Source: Flavobacteriaceae bacterium (GTDB lineage Bacteria; Bacteroidota; Bacteroidia; Flavobacteriales; Flavobacteriaceae). Taken from it: a stretch of 36,004 bases of DNA. Positions 22,912 to 32,385 of the stretch are shown here, piece by piece. Where the stretch lies: contig JAKMDI010000020.1 in assembly GCA_022428005.1 (NCBI GenBank), forward strand, positions 1-36,004, written 5' to 3'. Each line of letters starts with the position of its first letter. Positions within the stretch are counted from its first letter, which is position 1. The notes under the pieces are model-generated. The model was given only the letters and a program-made list of their open reading frames with translations. It was not told the DNA's origin and ran no database searches. The position numbers and the translations under genes are program-made.

Positions 22912-24672
22912 TTATAAAGGATCTTTGGGTATGGATTTGAGGAACAATTCATGGAGTTGTTCCTCCTCTAAAGCTGCAGGAGCATCGATCATTACATCCC
23001 TTCCATTGTTATTTTTGGGAAAGGCGATAAAGTCCCTGATAGTTTCGCTACCCCCGAGGATGGCGACCAAACGATCGAGTCCCAAAGCAATACCTCCATG
23101 GGGGGGTGCACCGTATTGGAAGGCGTCCATCAAAAAACCAAATTGTTTGCGGGCATCTTCTTTGGTGAATCCCAGTAGTGTGAATATTTTTTCTTGAAGT
23201 TCAGTGTCGTGAATTCTTATTGAACCTCCTCCGATTTCATTTCCATTTAAAACCAAGTCATAGGCGTTGGCCATTGCTTTTTCTGGATTTTTATCCAGGA
23301 GTTTTAATTGCTCTTTTTTAGGGGCCGTGAAGGGGTGGTGCATGGCGTGATAGCGCTGTGTTTCCTCCTCCCACTCCAAAAGGGGAAAATCGGTAACCCA
23401 TAAGGCGGCAAATTCGTCGGGTTTTCTGAGGCCCATTTGCGTGGCAATTTCCATACGAAGGGCACTGAGTTGTACCCTTGTTTCGTGGGTTTTACCTGCC
23501 ATTACAAAAATTAAATCTCCAGGTTTAGCGCCAGTGGCTTCAGCCCACCGGGCGAGGTCTTCGGCATTAAAAAACTTATCTACGGAGGATTTAAAAGTAC
23601 CGTCTTCGTTGTATTTTACCCAAACCAAACCTTTAGCTCCTACTTGAGGTCGTTTTACCCAGTCAATCCATCGGTCAATTTCTTTTCGGGTCAACGAGGC
23701 GCCACCTTTTACGGCGATACCCACTACCAGAGCTTGGCTGTCAAAAACATTAAAACCCTTGTTTTGCGCAAAAGCGTTCAGTTCACCGAAGGTCATACCA
23801 AATCGGATATCGGGTTTGTCATTGCCATACTTCTGAAGAGCTTCGTAATAGGTCATTCTCGGAAAGTCTCCGTGTTGTATCCCTTTTATTTCTTTTAAAA
23901 GGTGCTTGATTAAGTTTTCGAACTGTTGGAGAACATCTTCTTGATCCACAAAAGTCATTTCACAATCGATTTGGGTAAACTCGGGCTGGCGGTCTGCCCT
24001 GAGGTCTTCATCGCGAAAACATTTTACAATTTGAAAATATTTGTCAAAACCCGCGACCATCAGCAATTGTTTAAAAGTCTGCGGGGATTGGGGAAGGGCA
24101 TAGAACTGACCATTGTTCATTCTGGAAGGGACAACAAAATCTCTTGCTCCTTCGGGCGTGGATTTGATTAAATAGGGGGTTTCAACATCTATAAAATCGG
24201 CCTGTGACAAAAAATTTCTAATGGCCATAGTAACTTTATGCCTGAAGATCAGGTTTTCGCGAACAGGGGTGCGCCGCAGGTCTAAATAGCGGTATTGCAT
24301 TCTCAATTCATCTCCACCATCGGTCTGATTTTCGATTGTAAACGGCGGAGTTTTTGCTGCGTTGAGTACTGTGAGTTCCCGCACCAATATTTCGATACCC
24401 CCAGTGGGCATATTAGGATTTTTTGATTCCCGTTCTATTACCATTCCCTTGATTTGGATCACATCTTCGCGTCCCAAAGTCAAAGATTTTTTATATACTT
24501 CAGCAGGGGAGCGATCCTCATCAAAAACCAATTGGGTAATGCCATATCGGTCTCTTAAATCTGTCCAAACAATAAAACCTTTGTTCCGAACTTTTTGTAC
24601 CCAACCTGCCAAGGTTACTTCCGTTTGAGAATGACTTTCATTCAGTGCGCCACAATGATGGGATCTTAACAT
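22912..24672 (-). CDS. aspS: Aspartyl-tRNA synthetase
   Basis: Class II synthetase, 586 residues, bacterial type. An N-terminal OB-fold anticodon domain ([23 protein letters not shown]) precedes the catalytic core with motif 2 ([18 protein letters not shown]) and motif 3 ([15 protein letters not shown]). The GAD insertion typical of bacterial AspRS is present between them. The first residues [14 protein letters not shown] are the normal start. It has its own promoter, and a small membrane protein gene follows. Whether it also charges tRNA-Asn cannot be decided by eye. Confidence 0.97.
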   Translation of the reverse strand: MLRSHHCGALNESHSQTEVTLAGWVQKVRNKGFIVWTDLRDRYGITQLVFDEDRSPAEVYKKSLTLGREDVIQIKGMVIERESKNPNMPTGGIEILVRELTVLNAAKTPPFTIENQTDGGDELRMQYRYLDLRRTPVRENLIFRHKVTMAIRNFLSQADFIDVETPYLIKSTPEGARDFVVPSRMNNGQFYALPQSPQTFKQLLMVAGFDKYFQIVKCFRDEDLRADRQPEFTQIDCEMTFVDQEDVLQQFENLIKHLLKEIKGIQHGDFPRMTYYEALQKYGNDKPDIRFGMTFGELNAFAQNKGFNVFDSQALVVGIAVKGGASLTRKEIDRWIDWVKRPQVGAKGLVWVKYNEDGTFKSSVDKFFNAEDLARWAEATGAKPGDLIFVMAGKTHETRVQLSALRMEIATQMGLRKPDEFAALWVTDFPLLEWEEETQRYHAMHHPFTAPKKEQLKLLDKNPEKAMANAYDLVLNGNEIGGGSIRIHDTELQEKIFTLLGFTKEDARKQFGFLMDAFQYGAPPHGGIALGLDRLVAILGGSETIRDFIAFPKNNNGRDVMIDAPAALEEEQLHELFLKSIPKDPL

Positions 24673-24689
24673 TTTATAAAAATTGATTA

Positions 24690-24722
24690 CAAAGGTAACA
24701 AGAAGCTTTTGCCACGCCCAAA
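24690..24722 (-). promoter_or_regulatory. Putative aspS promoter
   Basis: On the minus strand TTTG (24722-24719), 21 bases, TACCTTTG (24697-24690): both Bacteroidetes elements match. It ends 17 bases before the aspS ATG and its -33 lies just past the stop of the RND gene. Confidence 0.65.
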
Positions 24723-24723
24723 A

Positions 24724-27700
24724 TTATTTTTTAAATAGCTGCCGCCATTTTAACTTTATTTGATAGGTAATTAAAAAAGTAGCCGGAACAATGATCAAGG
24801 TGAGAAAAGTAGCAAATGATAATCCAAAGATGACCGTTTTAGCCAATGGTCCCCAAAAAATCACATTGTCCCCTCCGATGTAAATATTAGGATCCCACTC
24901 ATTAAACAAGGAAAAGAAATCAATATTCAACCCAATGGCCAATGGAATCAATCCCAAAATGGTGGTAATGGCGGTAAGGATCACGGGTCGTAATCTTGCA
25001 CTTCCCCCTTCTATAATGGCATCTATGGTCAGATCGTTGGGCAGCATTTCTTCGGCTGATAATTCCATGTCTTTCTTTTTTCTGTCGATTAACAACTGGG
25101 TGTAATCCAGCAAAACAACCCCGTTGTTTACCACAATTCCCGACAGGGAGATGATGCCCATCATCGTCATGAGGATTACAAATGGCATTTGGAAAAGTGT
25201 AATTCCCAAAAATACACCAGTAAAGCTCAGGAATATGGAGATCAAAATGATGATCGGCTTTGAAATGGAATTGAATTGGAAAACGAGCAATAGCATGATG
25301 AGCCCTAGTGCGGCCAAAAGGGCATTGGATAAAAAGTTCATATTTTTTTCCTGCTCTTCTATTTCTCCAGTGAATTTAAAGCTGGTATCTATGTCCATGG
25401 GGTAGTTGGACAATGCAGCTTTCACGTTGTTGACAACCTCGTTGGCATTGTATCCCGCCAGTACGTCGGAGTAAAGGGTTACCAGTCTTATGGATTTTCT
25501 GTGTTTGATGGCACTGTAGGAAGAGGCATTTTCGGTTTTTACCAAAGCAGCAATAGGAATCTCCTTGATCTTCCCTGAGGATTGATCTCTAAAGGTCACT
25601 TTTTGGTTGAACAGGGCATTGTTGTCATACCGATATTGTTCTTGAAAGCGGACGTTGATTTCATAATCTTCGCCATCTTTTTTGTAGATACCTGCCTTGG
25701 CACCAAAGAGAGAATTCCTGAGCTGAGAACCAATCATACCCAATGAAATCCCCAACTCTCCAGCTTTTTTCCGATCCACAATCAACTTTGTTTCGGGTTT
25801 GTTTTTGTTGACATCTACTTTGAGTTCTTCAACCCCTGGGATATTTTCTGTGTTCAGGAAACCTTTCATTTCCTGAGCTGTTTTGATTAACTTTTGATAG
25901 TCTCTACCCGATATTTCAATATTTATAGGGTAACCGACAGCTGGTCCTCTAGCATCTTTCTCTACAGAAATAAAAACGCCTGGATATTTGCCACTGAGGT
26001 GTTGTTGTATTTCACTCCTCAAGTTTTCACTGGACAATCCATTTCTGTATCTAAACTCCCGCATGGTCAGAGAAATTTTGGCTTTATGGGGCATCTCGTT
26101 GGTTACGCCACCATCGATCTCTGGGTTTCCTGCTCCTGCTCCAACTTGTGCGACAGCGTCCTCTACCAAATAGTTGAAATCTCCGTTGCGGTATTTTTCC
26201 TGATTGATAATCTTAAAAATATCTTTTTCAATTTTTCGAGTGATCGCATTGGTTTTTTCAATGGCAGTACCCTCAGGATATTCGATGTATGTAAAAATTT
26301 GAAGGGGTTGATTTTCAGGAAAAAATTCAACTTTGGGCGGAAATATACCCATCAGCACGAAGGATGAAATAAGCAGTACAAAAGTTCCAATCAAAAAAGC
26401 AATAGGCCGGTATCCTTTTAGTACTGACGTTAAGAAAATGCGATAGCCTTTTTCCATTCTCGGTAAAAATTGATTTTGAAAAACGCTTGACAACCTTTTT
26501 AAGAAGTATTTATAGGTCCAAAACAATATTGTAAGAGCAATCATCAAGGTGCCTAAACCTCTAAAAATTCCTTTGTTGAACACCAGTAAAAGACCCAATC
26601 CTCCCAATATCATCGTCAATCGCCAGAGGGATTTGTTGGAAATCTCTCGCTCGCTGATATCCATAAACCGGGATACCAGCATGGAGTTGAAAAACAAAGC
26701 GACAATCAGGGAAGACCCCAACACAATAGAAAGTGTGATGGGGAAATAGATCATAAATTCGCCCATTAGTCCGGGCCATGCCCCCAAGGGCACAAATGCT
26801 GCAATGGTGGTCCCAGTAGATACGATGATCGGAAAAGCGATTTCTCCAATCCCGACTTTGGCAGCTTGAATTCGACTCAAGCCTTCTTTTTCCATCAAGC
26901 GGTACACGTTTTCGACGACTACAATTCCATTGTCCACCAACATGCCCAGTCCCATTACCAATCCAAAAAGTACCATGGTATTCAGGGTATAGCCCAAGGC
27001 AGAGAGAATCATAAAGGACATAAACATGGACATGGGAATGGCAAAGCCGACGAATAGGGCATTTCTAAACCCTAAAAAGAACATCAGCACCGTTACCACA
27101 AGCAATACCCCAAATATGATATTATTGACCAGATCACTCACTTGATTGAGGGTAATGGTCGATTGGTCATTGGAAATGGTGAGTTTGATGTTTTTAGGAA
27201 ACAGGTTGCTCGATACATCATTTATCAAGGCTTCAATTTTTTTTGAGGCTTGAATTAAATTTTTACCCCCTCTTTTTTTGACATCCAAAAGCACCACCTT
27301 TTCTCCAAAGGACCGTGCATAGGAGGATATGTCTTTTTCTTTGAATTGGATGGTGGCGATATCTCCCAAGTAGGTCGCCCCTTTTTCACTTTTTATAACA
27401 AAGTTTTTCAGCGACTCTGGGTCTTCAATTTCCCCGATGATTCTCAAACTTCTTCTTTGGCCTCCTTTGATTATGTTTCCTGCAGAGATGGTAGTATTTT
27501 CCCCCCCTATGGAATTGAGAATGTCGTTAAAACTTATTTTGGCAGCCGTCATCTTATAAATATCTACTGCTATTTCCACTTCAAAAGCTTGAATTCCCCT
27601 GATATCCACGGACTTAACTTCGGGAAGTTGTTCTATCTTTTCTTCGAGGTATCCGGCAAAGTCTTTCATCTGGGCAATGGGATAATCTCCTACCATACTG

Positions 27701-28161
27701 ATGCTGAGAATGGGCATGAGTTCTGAGAAGTCCATTTCGGCCACGGCAGGCTCCACTTTCGCATTATTAAAAGTGGGCCAATCGGCTCCTGATACTGCTC
27801 CATCGACCAAATCTTTGGTTTTTTGTTTGGCCAAATCCAGTGGGATATCCTCATCAAATTCCAGTTGAATTACAGCAAAATCCTCCTCGGAGGTAGAGGT
27901 GATATCTACCAGATTGGAAACCCCTTTCAGGGCCTCTTCTAAAGGATCGACAATGAGGCGTTCGATGTCTTCGGCTGTGTTTCCAGGAAATACGGCAGAG
28001 ACAAATATTCGGGTGTCATTGATCTCGGGAAAACTCTCACGGGGCATCACATTGTAGGAGCGAATTCCCAAAAAGAAAAAAATGGTCATGATCACATAGA
28101 TCACCGTTTTGTGGTCTATCGCCCAGCTGGACAAGTGAAACTCTTTGTAAATATTCTTCAT
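24724..28161 (-). CDS. RND efflux transporter permease (AcrB/HAE1-like)
   Basis: Inner-membrane proton-driven pump, 1145 residues from ATG 28161 (a TTG five codons upstream is less likely). It has TM1 near 20-35, two large periplasmic loops, and TM4 with GLVMGLGMLVDNGIVVVENV (Asp410 in the proton relay). A longer-than-usual region of about 40 extra hydrophobic residues (about 513-551) lies between TM6 and TM7. An insertion NEWDPNIYIGGDNVIFWGPL precedes the last helix, and GGSARLRPVILTAITTILGL is the usual TM11 entry. It is the last gene of TetR-TolC-MFP-RND. The substrate is unknown. Confidence 0.94.
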   Translation of the reverse strand: MKNIYKEFHLSSWAIDHKTVIYVIMTIFFFLGIRSYNVMPRESFPEINDTRIFVSAVFPGNTAEDIERLIVDPLEEALKGVSNLVDITSTSEEDFAVIQLEFDEDIPLDLAKQKTKDLVDGAVSGADWPTFNNAKVEPAVAEMDFSELMPILSISMVGDYPIAQMKDFAGYLEEKIEQLPEVKSVDIRGIQAFEVEIAVDIYKMTAAKISFNDILNSIGGENTTISAGNIIKGGQRRSLRIIGEIEDPESLKNFVIKSEKGATYLGDIATIQFKEKDISSYARSFGEKVVLLDVKKRGGKNLIQASKKIEALINDVSSNLFPKNIKLTISNDQSTITLNQVSDLVNNIIFGVLLVVTVLMFFLGFRNALFVGFAIPMSMFMSFMILSALGYTLNTMVLFGLVMGLGMLVDNGIVVVENVYRLMEKEGLSRIQAAKVGIGEIAFPIIVSTGTTIAAFVPLGAWPGLMGEFMIYFPITLSIVLGSSLIVALFFNSMLVSRFMDISEREISNKSLWRLTMILGGLGLLLVFNKGIFRGLGTLMIALTILFWTYKYFLKRLSSVFQNQFLPRMEKGYRIFLTSVLKGYRPIAFLIGTFVLLISSFVLMGIFPPKVEFFPENQPLQIFTYIEYPEGTAIEKTNAITRKIEKDIFKIINQEKYRNGDFNYLVEDAVAQVGAGAGNPEIDGGVTNEMPHKAKISLTMREFRYRNGLSSENLRSEIQQHLSGKYPGVFISVEKDARGPAVGYPINIEISGRDYQKLIKTAQEMKGFLNTENIPGVEELKVDVNKNKPETKLIVDRKKAGELGISLGMIGSQLRNSLFGAKAGIYKKDGEDYEINVRFQEQYRYDNNALFNQKVTFRDQSSGKIKEIPIAALVKTENASSYSAIKHRKSIRLVTLYSDVLAGYNANEVVNNVKAALSNYPMDIDTSFKFTGEIEEQEKNMNFLSNALLAALGLIMLLLVFQFNSISKPIIILISIFLSFTGVFLGITLFQMPFVILMTMMGIISLSGIVVNNGVVLLDYTQLLIDRKKKDMELSAEEMLPNDLTIDAIIEGGSARLRPVILTAITTILGLIPLAIGLNIDFFSLFNEWDPNIYIGGDNVIFWGPLAKTVIFGLSFATFLTLIIVPATFLITYQIKLKWRQLFKK

Positions 28162-28176
28162 CTTTTTTGGGGCCAA

Positions 28177-29343
28177 TTATTGAATGTTTTTTACTCTTTG
28201 ATTGTCCTCGACGATGGTTGCTCCCTCTTCTACGATGAGGTCACCGATTTCAATGCCACTCAGCACCTCTACCTTGTCGAAACTTTTTTTGCCCAACTCA
28301 ACAAGGGCCTGTTGGGTTCGGAATACTTGTTTTTTGTCTTCAGGGATAAGTTTGTAAACGTATTTTTGACCATTGGCATTTTCCTTGATCACCCCCAGTG
28401 GAATCATCAAGGCTGATGGGTTGCTATAGTCGTTGATTTTTAATTTACAATTTAGGTTCGGCATGATCATTTCAGAGGTATTCTCTAGGGGTGTTTCCAC
28501 CCTAAAACTTCTGTTGACAGGATTGATAAAAGTTCCGGTTTGTCTTACGTTGGTTTCTAATTCTAAATTCAGCACAGGGATGTTAACAAAGGCAGTGGTT
28601 CCTCTTTTTATTTGACTGAGGTAGCGTTCCGGAACATCGGCCTCGGCATACATGTCGCTGAGGTTAACAATTCTCATCACCGGGGTTTGTCCGGGCATCA
28701 TATTCGCGCCTGTATTGGCAATGATTTCGTCGATGGTTCCAGAAAAAGGGGCATATATTTTGGTGCGGTTTAACTGTTTTTTAAGTTGGGCGATTGATTT
28801 GAGTTGGCTATTGTAAGTAGTTTTTGCCTGCAGCAACTGTATTTCAGAACCTATATTTTGATCCCATAAACGTTGGGTACGGTCGAAAATCGTTTTGGAG
28901 AGTTCGGCTTGTATCTCTAACTGTTCCAATTGATCTTTAAGTCCAGCATCGTCAATCATCGCCAGCAGTTTTCCTTTTTTTACATTTTGCCCTTCTTGCG
29001 CGTATACTGCTTTTAATGTGCCGGTATATTCCGGATAGAGCAGCACGTTGTTACGGGTTTTGACATTGGCTTGAATCTCCACGTAGTGATCAAAGTTTTC
29101 AGGTTTTATTTCTAACATCGAGATCAGTGGCAGTTTTTCTGAAGGGTCCAAATCTACAATGGCGTCATTGATCTGTTTTAATTCATTTTTTAACGCATTG
29201 AATGCTTTTAACTTTTTTTCTTTCTGAGATTTTAATCCCTCCAAATTTTTAGAAGTGATTAAATCTTTTGTGGACTCAGATTTATTTCCTGAGCAGGAAA
29301 GTATAAAAGAACTCAGAATGAGGGTGAAGAAGACTTTTTTCAT
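28177..29343 (-). CDS. RND efflux periplasmic adaptor (membrane fusion protein, lipoprotein)
   Basis: 388 residues. The lipobox FILSC puts the lipidated residue at Cys17. A coiled coil lies at about 28-65 and another hairpin in the middle (DQLEQLEIQAELSKTIFDRT onward). The barrel-sandwich strand GTLKAVYAQEGQNVKKGKLL and its mate TKIYAPFSGTIDEIIANTGA are classic for the HlyD/AcrA family. It links the RND pump to the TolC-like channel. It overlaps the TolC gene by 4 nt and ends 15 bases before the pump's ATG. Confidence 0.94.
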   Translation of the reverse strand: MKKVFFTLILSSFILSCSGNKSESTKDLITSKNLEGLKSQKEKKLKAFNALKNELKQINDAIVDLDPSEKLPLISMLEIKPENFDHYVEIQANVKTRNNVLLYPEYTGTLKAVYAQEGQNVKKGKLLAMIDDAGLKDQLEQLEIQAELSKTIFDRTQRLWDQNIGSEIQLLQAKTTYNSQLKSIAQLKKQLNRTKIYAPFSGTIDEIIANTGANMMPGQTPVMRIVNLSDMYAEADVPERYLSQIKRGTTAFVNIPVLNLELETNVRQTGTFINPVNRSFRVETPLENTSEMIMPNLNCKLKINDYSNPSALMIPLGVIKENANGQKYVYKLIPEDKKQVFRTQQALVELGKKSFDKVEVLSGIEIGDLIVEEGATIVEDNQRVKNIQ

Positions 29344-30689
29344 GGGTTGTTTGTTTTTGATTGGTTCAGCAGGGTTTCAAGGGTTAATTTGTTGTTGATT
29401 ACATTTTGGATTGCATTGACAAAAGTTTTTTGGGCCGAATAGAGTTGTACTTGCGCCATTCTGAGTTCAAAACTCTGCACCATACCCTCATAGAATTTAG
29501 TTTGATTTTTTTGCTCAATACGTTCTGCCAGTCTCAGGTTTTCTTTTTCGGTGAAGTAATTGTCTATAGAGAGTTGAAATTCGTTTTGTGCGGCCTTAAT
29601 TTCGATACTGATTTTGGCCTGTGTTTCTTCCAGCGTAGCTATGGCTTGTTCCAAGCTAATTTTTGCTTTTTGTGTACTGGCATTTCTGCCCAAAGAGCTG
29701 AAAATAGGAATTTTAACGTTCAATCCAAGTAAAGAGGAACCATACCATTTCTGGTCACTGTCGGCAAAAGTGAAATCATTACTGTTACCTGTATAGGTAC
29801 GATTGATAAAAGCATTGACTTTTGGCAAGGATTTTGACTTTTCTAATTTGAGAAGTAAAGCCTCAGCCTTCACATTGTTCTCTGCAATCTTAATGTCAAT
29901 ATTGTTACCATAGTCTCGCGCATCGGGAAGATTTTGTAAGTATTGTTCTTCATTGAAAATCGCATCCAATTCTTCGGAAAGTACCAGTGGTGCTTCTATG
30001 GGAAAACCAATGACAAACTTCAACATATTCCTTTCTAATTCTAAAATATTTTTCGCATATTTCAATGCACTGTTGGTTTGGGCCAACGTAAGTTGAATTT
30101 GCTCTACACTTTCTTCTTCTTCAAAACCGTTTCGGAAGCGTTGATGGACTTCTTCGAAATTGGCTTCTAAGGAAACTTTGTTATTTTCAAGGTTAAGAAT
30201 ATTGTATTTGGCCAAAAGCACATTGGTGTATAATCGGGTGATCAATTTTTTGGTTTCCAAATGGGTTTTTTCAAATAGGTTTTCAGAAATGGAGAGGTAG
30301 ACTTTTGAGGCTTCCAAACCTACCAAATAGGAGCCGTCAAAAATCATTTGCTCAACATTCAGTGTTCCGATCATATTTTGCTCTGTACCAAAAGTGAGCT
30401 CTGAAAATTCCCCAGGGTTACCGCCAAAAAATTCTGCTGGTACAAGCGAAATGGGCATCTCGAGAAAGTTTTGATAGTTGACCTCCGTACTGATTTGTGG
30501 TAGCCCGCTGGCAATGGTTTTCCATCTTTCTTTTTTTGATTTTTGAATTTCTCGATCAGCATTAATGATGGAGCGGTTGTTGGTCAACCCATAGGCAATG
30601 GATTCCTTCAGTGTGAGTGATTCTGGGAGCTCTTGGGCCTGAATAAATCCTGTTAACAAGATGATTAGTGTTAAAAAATGATTTTTCAT
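29340..30689 (-). CDS. TolC-family outer-membrane efflux protein
   Basis: 449 residues. Signal peptide MKNHFLTLIILLTGFIQAQE, then two repeats of long amphipathic helices of the outer-membrane efflux protein fold (for example SLTLKESIAYGLTNNRSI at the start of repeat 1). It forms the exit duct of the tripartite pump. Both ends overlap neighbours by 4 nt (ATGA type), so expression is coupled with the regulator upstream and the adaptor downstream. Confidence 0.93.
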   Translation of the reverse strand: MKNHFLTLIILLTGFIQAQELPESLTLKESIAYGLTNNRSIINADREIQKSKKERWKTIASGLPQISTEVNYQNFLEMPISLVPAEFFGGNPGEFSELTFGTEQNMIGTLNVEQMIFDGSYLVGLEASKVYLSISENLFEKTHLETKKLITRLYTNVLLAKYNILNLENNKVSLEANFEEVHQRFRNGFEEEESVEQIQLTLAQTNSALKYAKNILELERNMLKFVIGFPIEAPLVLSEELDAIFNEEQYLQNLPDARDYGNNIDIKIAENNVKAEALLLKLEKSKSLPKVNAFINRTYTGNSNDFTFADSDQKWYGSSLLGLNVKIPIFSSLGRNASTQKAKISLEQAIATLEETQAKISIEIKAAQNEFQLSIDNYFTEKENLRLAERIEQKNQTKFYEGMVQSFELRMAQVQLYSAQKTFVNAIQNVINNKLTLETLLNQSKTNNP

Positions 30690-31291
30690 GGGGTTGTTTT
30701 TTGTTGGTATTCTTCTAAATATTTAATTCCTTTTGTAGTGGCGATGGCCCTGAGGTGATAATCGATGTATTTTCCGATAAGGAGGTCAATATCGTATTTG
30801 GCTGGGGGAAACAATTCGATGTCTCTTAGCCCTCTGAAACCATTAAAGTAAATGCGCATTATAAAATCGGGGTCGATGTCATTTCTAAAAAGTCCAGATT
30901 CAATCCCTTTTGTAAGGTTCATTTTAAAGGTATCTCCAAAAGCAGAAAGTTCTTTCTCCCTCACTTCTGTATATATGGCGGGGTAATATTTTTGTAACTG
31001 ATATTGCGGTGATTTGTCTTTATTACCCAACACTTGTACCGCAATTTTTTTGATCTCATACAGCGCGTCGATAGGATTTTTAGTGGTGGTCTCAACGTTT
31101 ATAATTTTATCCTTAACAGTTTCAAAAACATGTAAAACCGAATACCGAACCAAAGCTGTTTTGTCATTAAAACAAAGGTATATCGTTTTTTTAGAGATGC
31201 GCATATGTTCTGCAATATCATCCATGGTAACCGCCTTGTAACCATACTGGAGAAAGAGCGCAGAAGCTGACGCAATGATTTCTTTATCCAC
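30686..31291 (-). CDS. TetR/AcrR-family transcriptional regulator
   Basis: 201 residues. The N-terminal helix-turn-helix is typical: FLQYGYKAVTMDDIAEHMRI, then SKKTIYLCFNDKTALV. The C-terminal half is a diverse ligand-binding helical domain. The start is GTG at 31291. It is the first gene of the efflux operon and therefore probably represses its own promoter and the pump, with release by a pump substrate. A candidate operator lies just upstream. Confidence 0.93.
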   Translation of the reverse strand: MDKEIIASASALFLQYGYKAVTMDDIAEHMRISKKTIYLCFNDKTALVRYSVLHVFETVKDKIINVETTTKNPIDALYEIKKIAVQVLGNKDKSPQYQLQKYYPAIYTEVREKELSAFGDTFKMNLTKGIESGLFRNDIDPDFIMRIYFNGFRGLRDIELFPPAKYDIDLLIGKYIDYHLRAIATTKGIKYLEEYQQKTTP

Positions 31292-31304
31292 ACCAAATTT
31301 TTTG

Positions 31305-31336
31305 CAATATTACTGATGAAAACTTTTAAAACCAAA
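31305..31336 (-). promoter_or_regulatory. Putative promoter of the efflux operon
   Basis: On the minus strand TTTG (31336-31333), 20 bases, then TAATATTG (31312-31305), one mismatch from TAnnTTTG. It ends 13 bases before the GTG of the TetR gene. Confidence 0.45.
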
Positions 31337-31343
31337 AAAGTTT
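31320..31343. promoter_or_regulatory. Candidate TetR operator
   Basis: AAACTTTT, 8 bases, AAAAGTTT: a perfect 8-base inverted repeat that covers the -33 side of the efflux promoter. A further AAAGTTT copy lies at 31346-31352. The region is very AT-rich, so chance is possible. Confidence 0.4.
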
Positions 31344-31349
31344 CTAAAG

Positions 31350-31380
31350 TTTATATTAATTTAATGTTCCTTTAACTTTG
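31350..31380 (+). promoter_or_regulatory. Putative promoter of the prenyl synthase gene
   Basis: TAACTTTG at 31373-31380 is an exact -7 box; TTT at 31350-31352 lies 20 bases upstream as a weak -33. The ATG follows 27 bases after the box. Confidence 0.55.
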
Positions 31381-31407
31381 GGGGTTGTATTTTTAACAAA
31401 ATTCTTT

Positions 31408-32385
31408 ATGTATCTTTTCAAGGACTATCAACTCGCACTTGAGACTGCAATAGGTGATTTAAAAAAGGAGGCATCTCCAGAGCATCTTTATCGCCCTGTC
31501 CAATATCTTTTATCATTAGGGGGTAAGAGAATTAGACCTTATTTGACCATGATGTCTGGAGCGGCTTATGGCGCTAACCTAATCGACACCCTTGGTGCAG
31601 CGATGGCGGTTGAGGTATTTCACAACTTTACATTAATACACGATGATGTAATGGACCAAGCACCGCTGCGCAGAGGACATGCAACAGTCCATGAAAAATG
31701 GAACCTCAACACCGCTCTGCTCTCCGGAGATGCCATGCTGATCATGGCCTATCAATCCTTGGAATTATACCCCGATACTGTTTTTAAACAACTCACAAGC
31801 TTGCTGAGTAAAACCGCTATTGAAGTGTGTGAAGGGCAGCAATACGACATGGATTTTGAGACAAATCCCAGTGTATCCCAAGAGGATTACATAGAAATGA
31901 TACGACTCAAAACAGCAGTTTTAGTAGGTTGTGCTTTGAAAATGGGGGCCATTATCGGGAAGGCCTCTGAGAAAGATCAAGTGGCCCTTTACGACTTTGG
32001 AATACAATTGGGGTTGGCTTTTCAATTACAAGACGATTACTTGGATGCTTTTGGAAATCAAGAAACTTTTGGAAAAAAAATCGGAGGAGATATTTTAGAA
32101 GACAAAAAAACGATCCTTTACCATTTGGCCCTTAAAAAAGCAACCCCCGATCAGCGAAAGTCCCTTCAATTCCTTTTGGGAGGTGAAGCTAATTTGGGCG
32201 AGGATCAAAAAATAAACTCCGTTAAATCCATCTTTGAGGATACGGGGGCTAAATCTGATGTTAATGAATTGATTCAGCATCACGCCAATATGGCGTTGCT
32301 TCAATTGGAAAAGCTAAGCATCTCTACCGCTCAAAAAAACCGATTTGTGGCCCTCAAAGATTGGTTGATGCAGCGGACTTTTTAA
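31408..32385 (+). CDS. Polyprenyl diphosphate synthase, probable GGPP synthase
   Basis: Condenses isopentenyl diphosphate with allylic diphosphates. 325 residues with GGKRIRP at 38-44, the first Asp-rich motif DDVMD at 79-83 and the second in LQDDYLDAFG. The residue five before the first motif is Phe74; a bulky residue there limits chain length in short-chain synthases (GGPP type), while octaprenyl synthases usually have Ala. Together with the convergent lycopene cyclase this favours GGPP for carotenoids. ATG 31408 is chosen over an in-frame TTG at 31378 that lies in the promoter. Confidence 0.88.
   Translation: MYLFKDYQLALETAIGDLKKEASPEHLYRPVQYLLSLGGKRIRPYLTMMSGAAYGANLIDTLGAAMAVEVFHNFTLIHDDVMDQAPLRRGHATVHEKWNLNTALLSGDAMLIMAYQSLELYPDTVFKQLTSLLSKTAIEVCEGQQYDMDFETNPSVSQEDYIEMIRLKTAVLVGCALKMGAIIGKASEKDQVALYDFGIQLGLAFQLQDDYLDAFGNQETFGKKIGGDILEDKKTILYHLALKKATPDQRKSLQFLLGGEANLGEDQKINSVKSIFEDTGAKSDVNELIQHHANMALLQLEKLSISTAQKNRFVALKDWLMQRTF

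Noticed and set aside
25894-26367. A 157-codon plus-strand frame opposite the RND pump gene
   Set aside because: Fully inside a well-supported pump gene, with no start context or recognisable domain.
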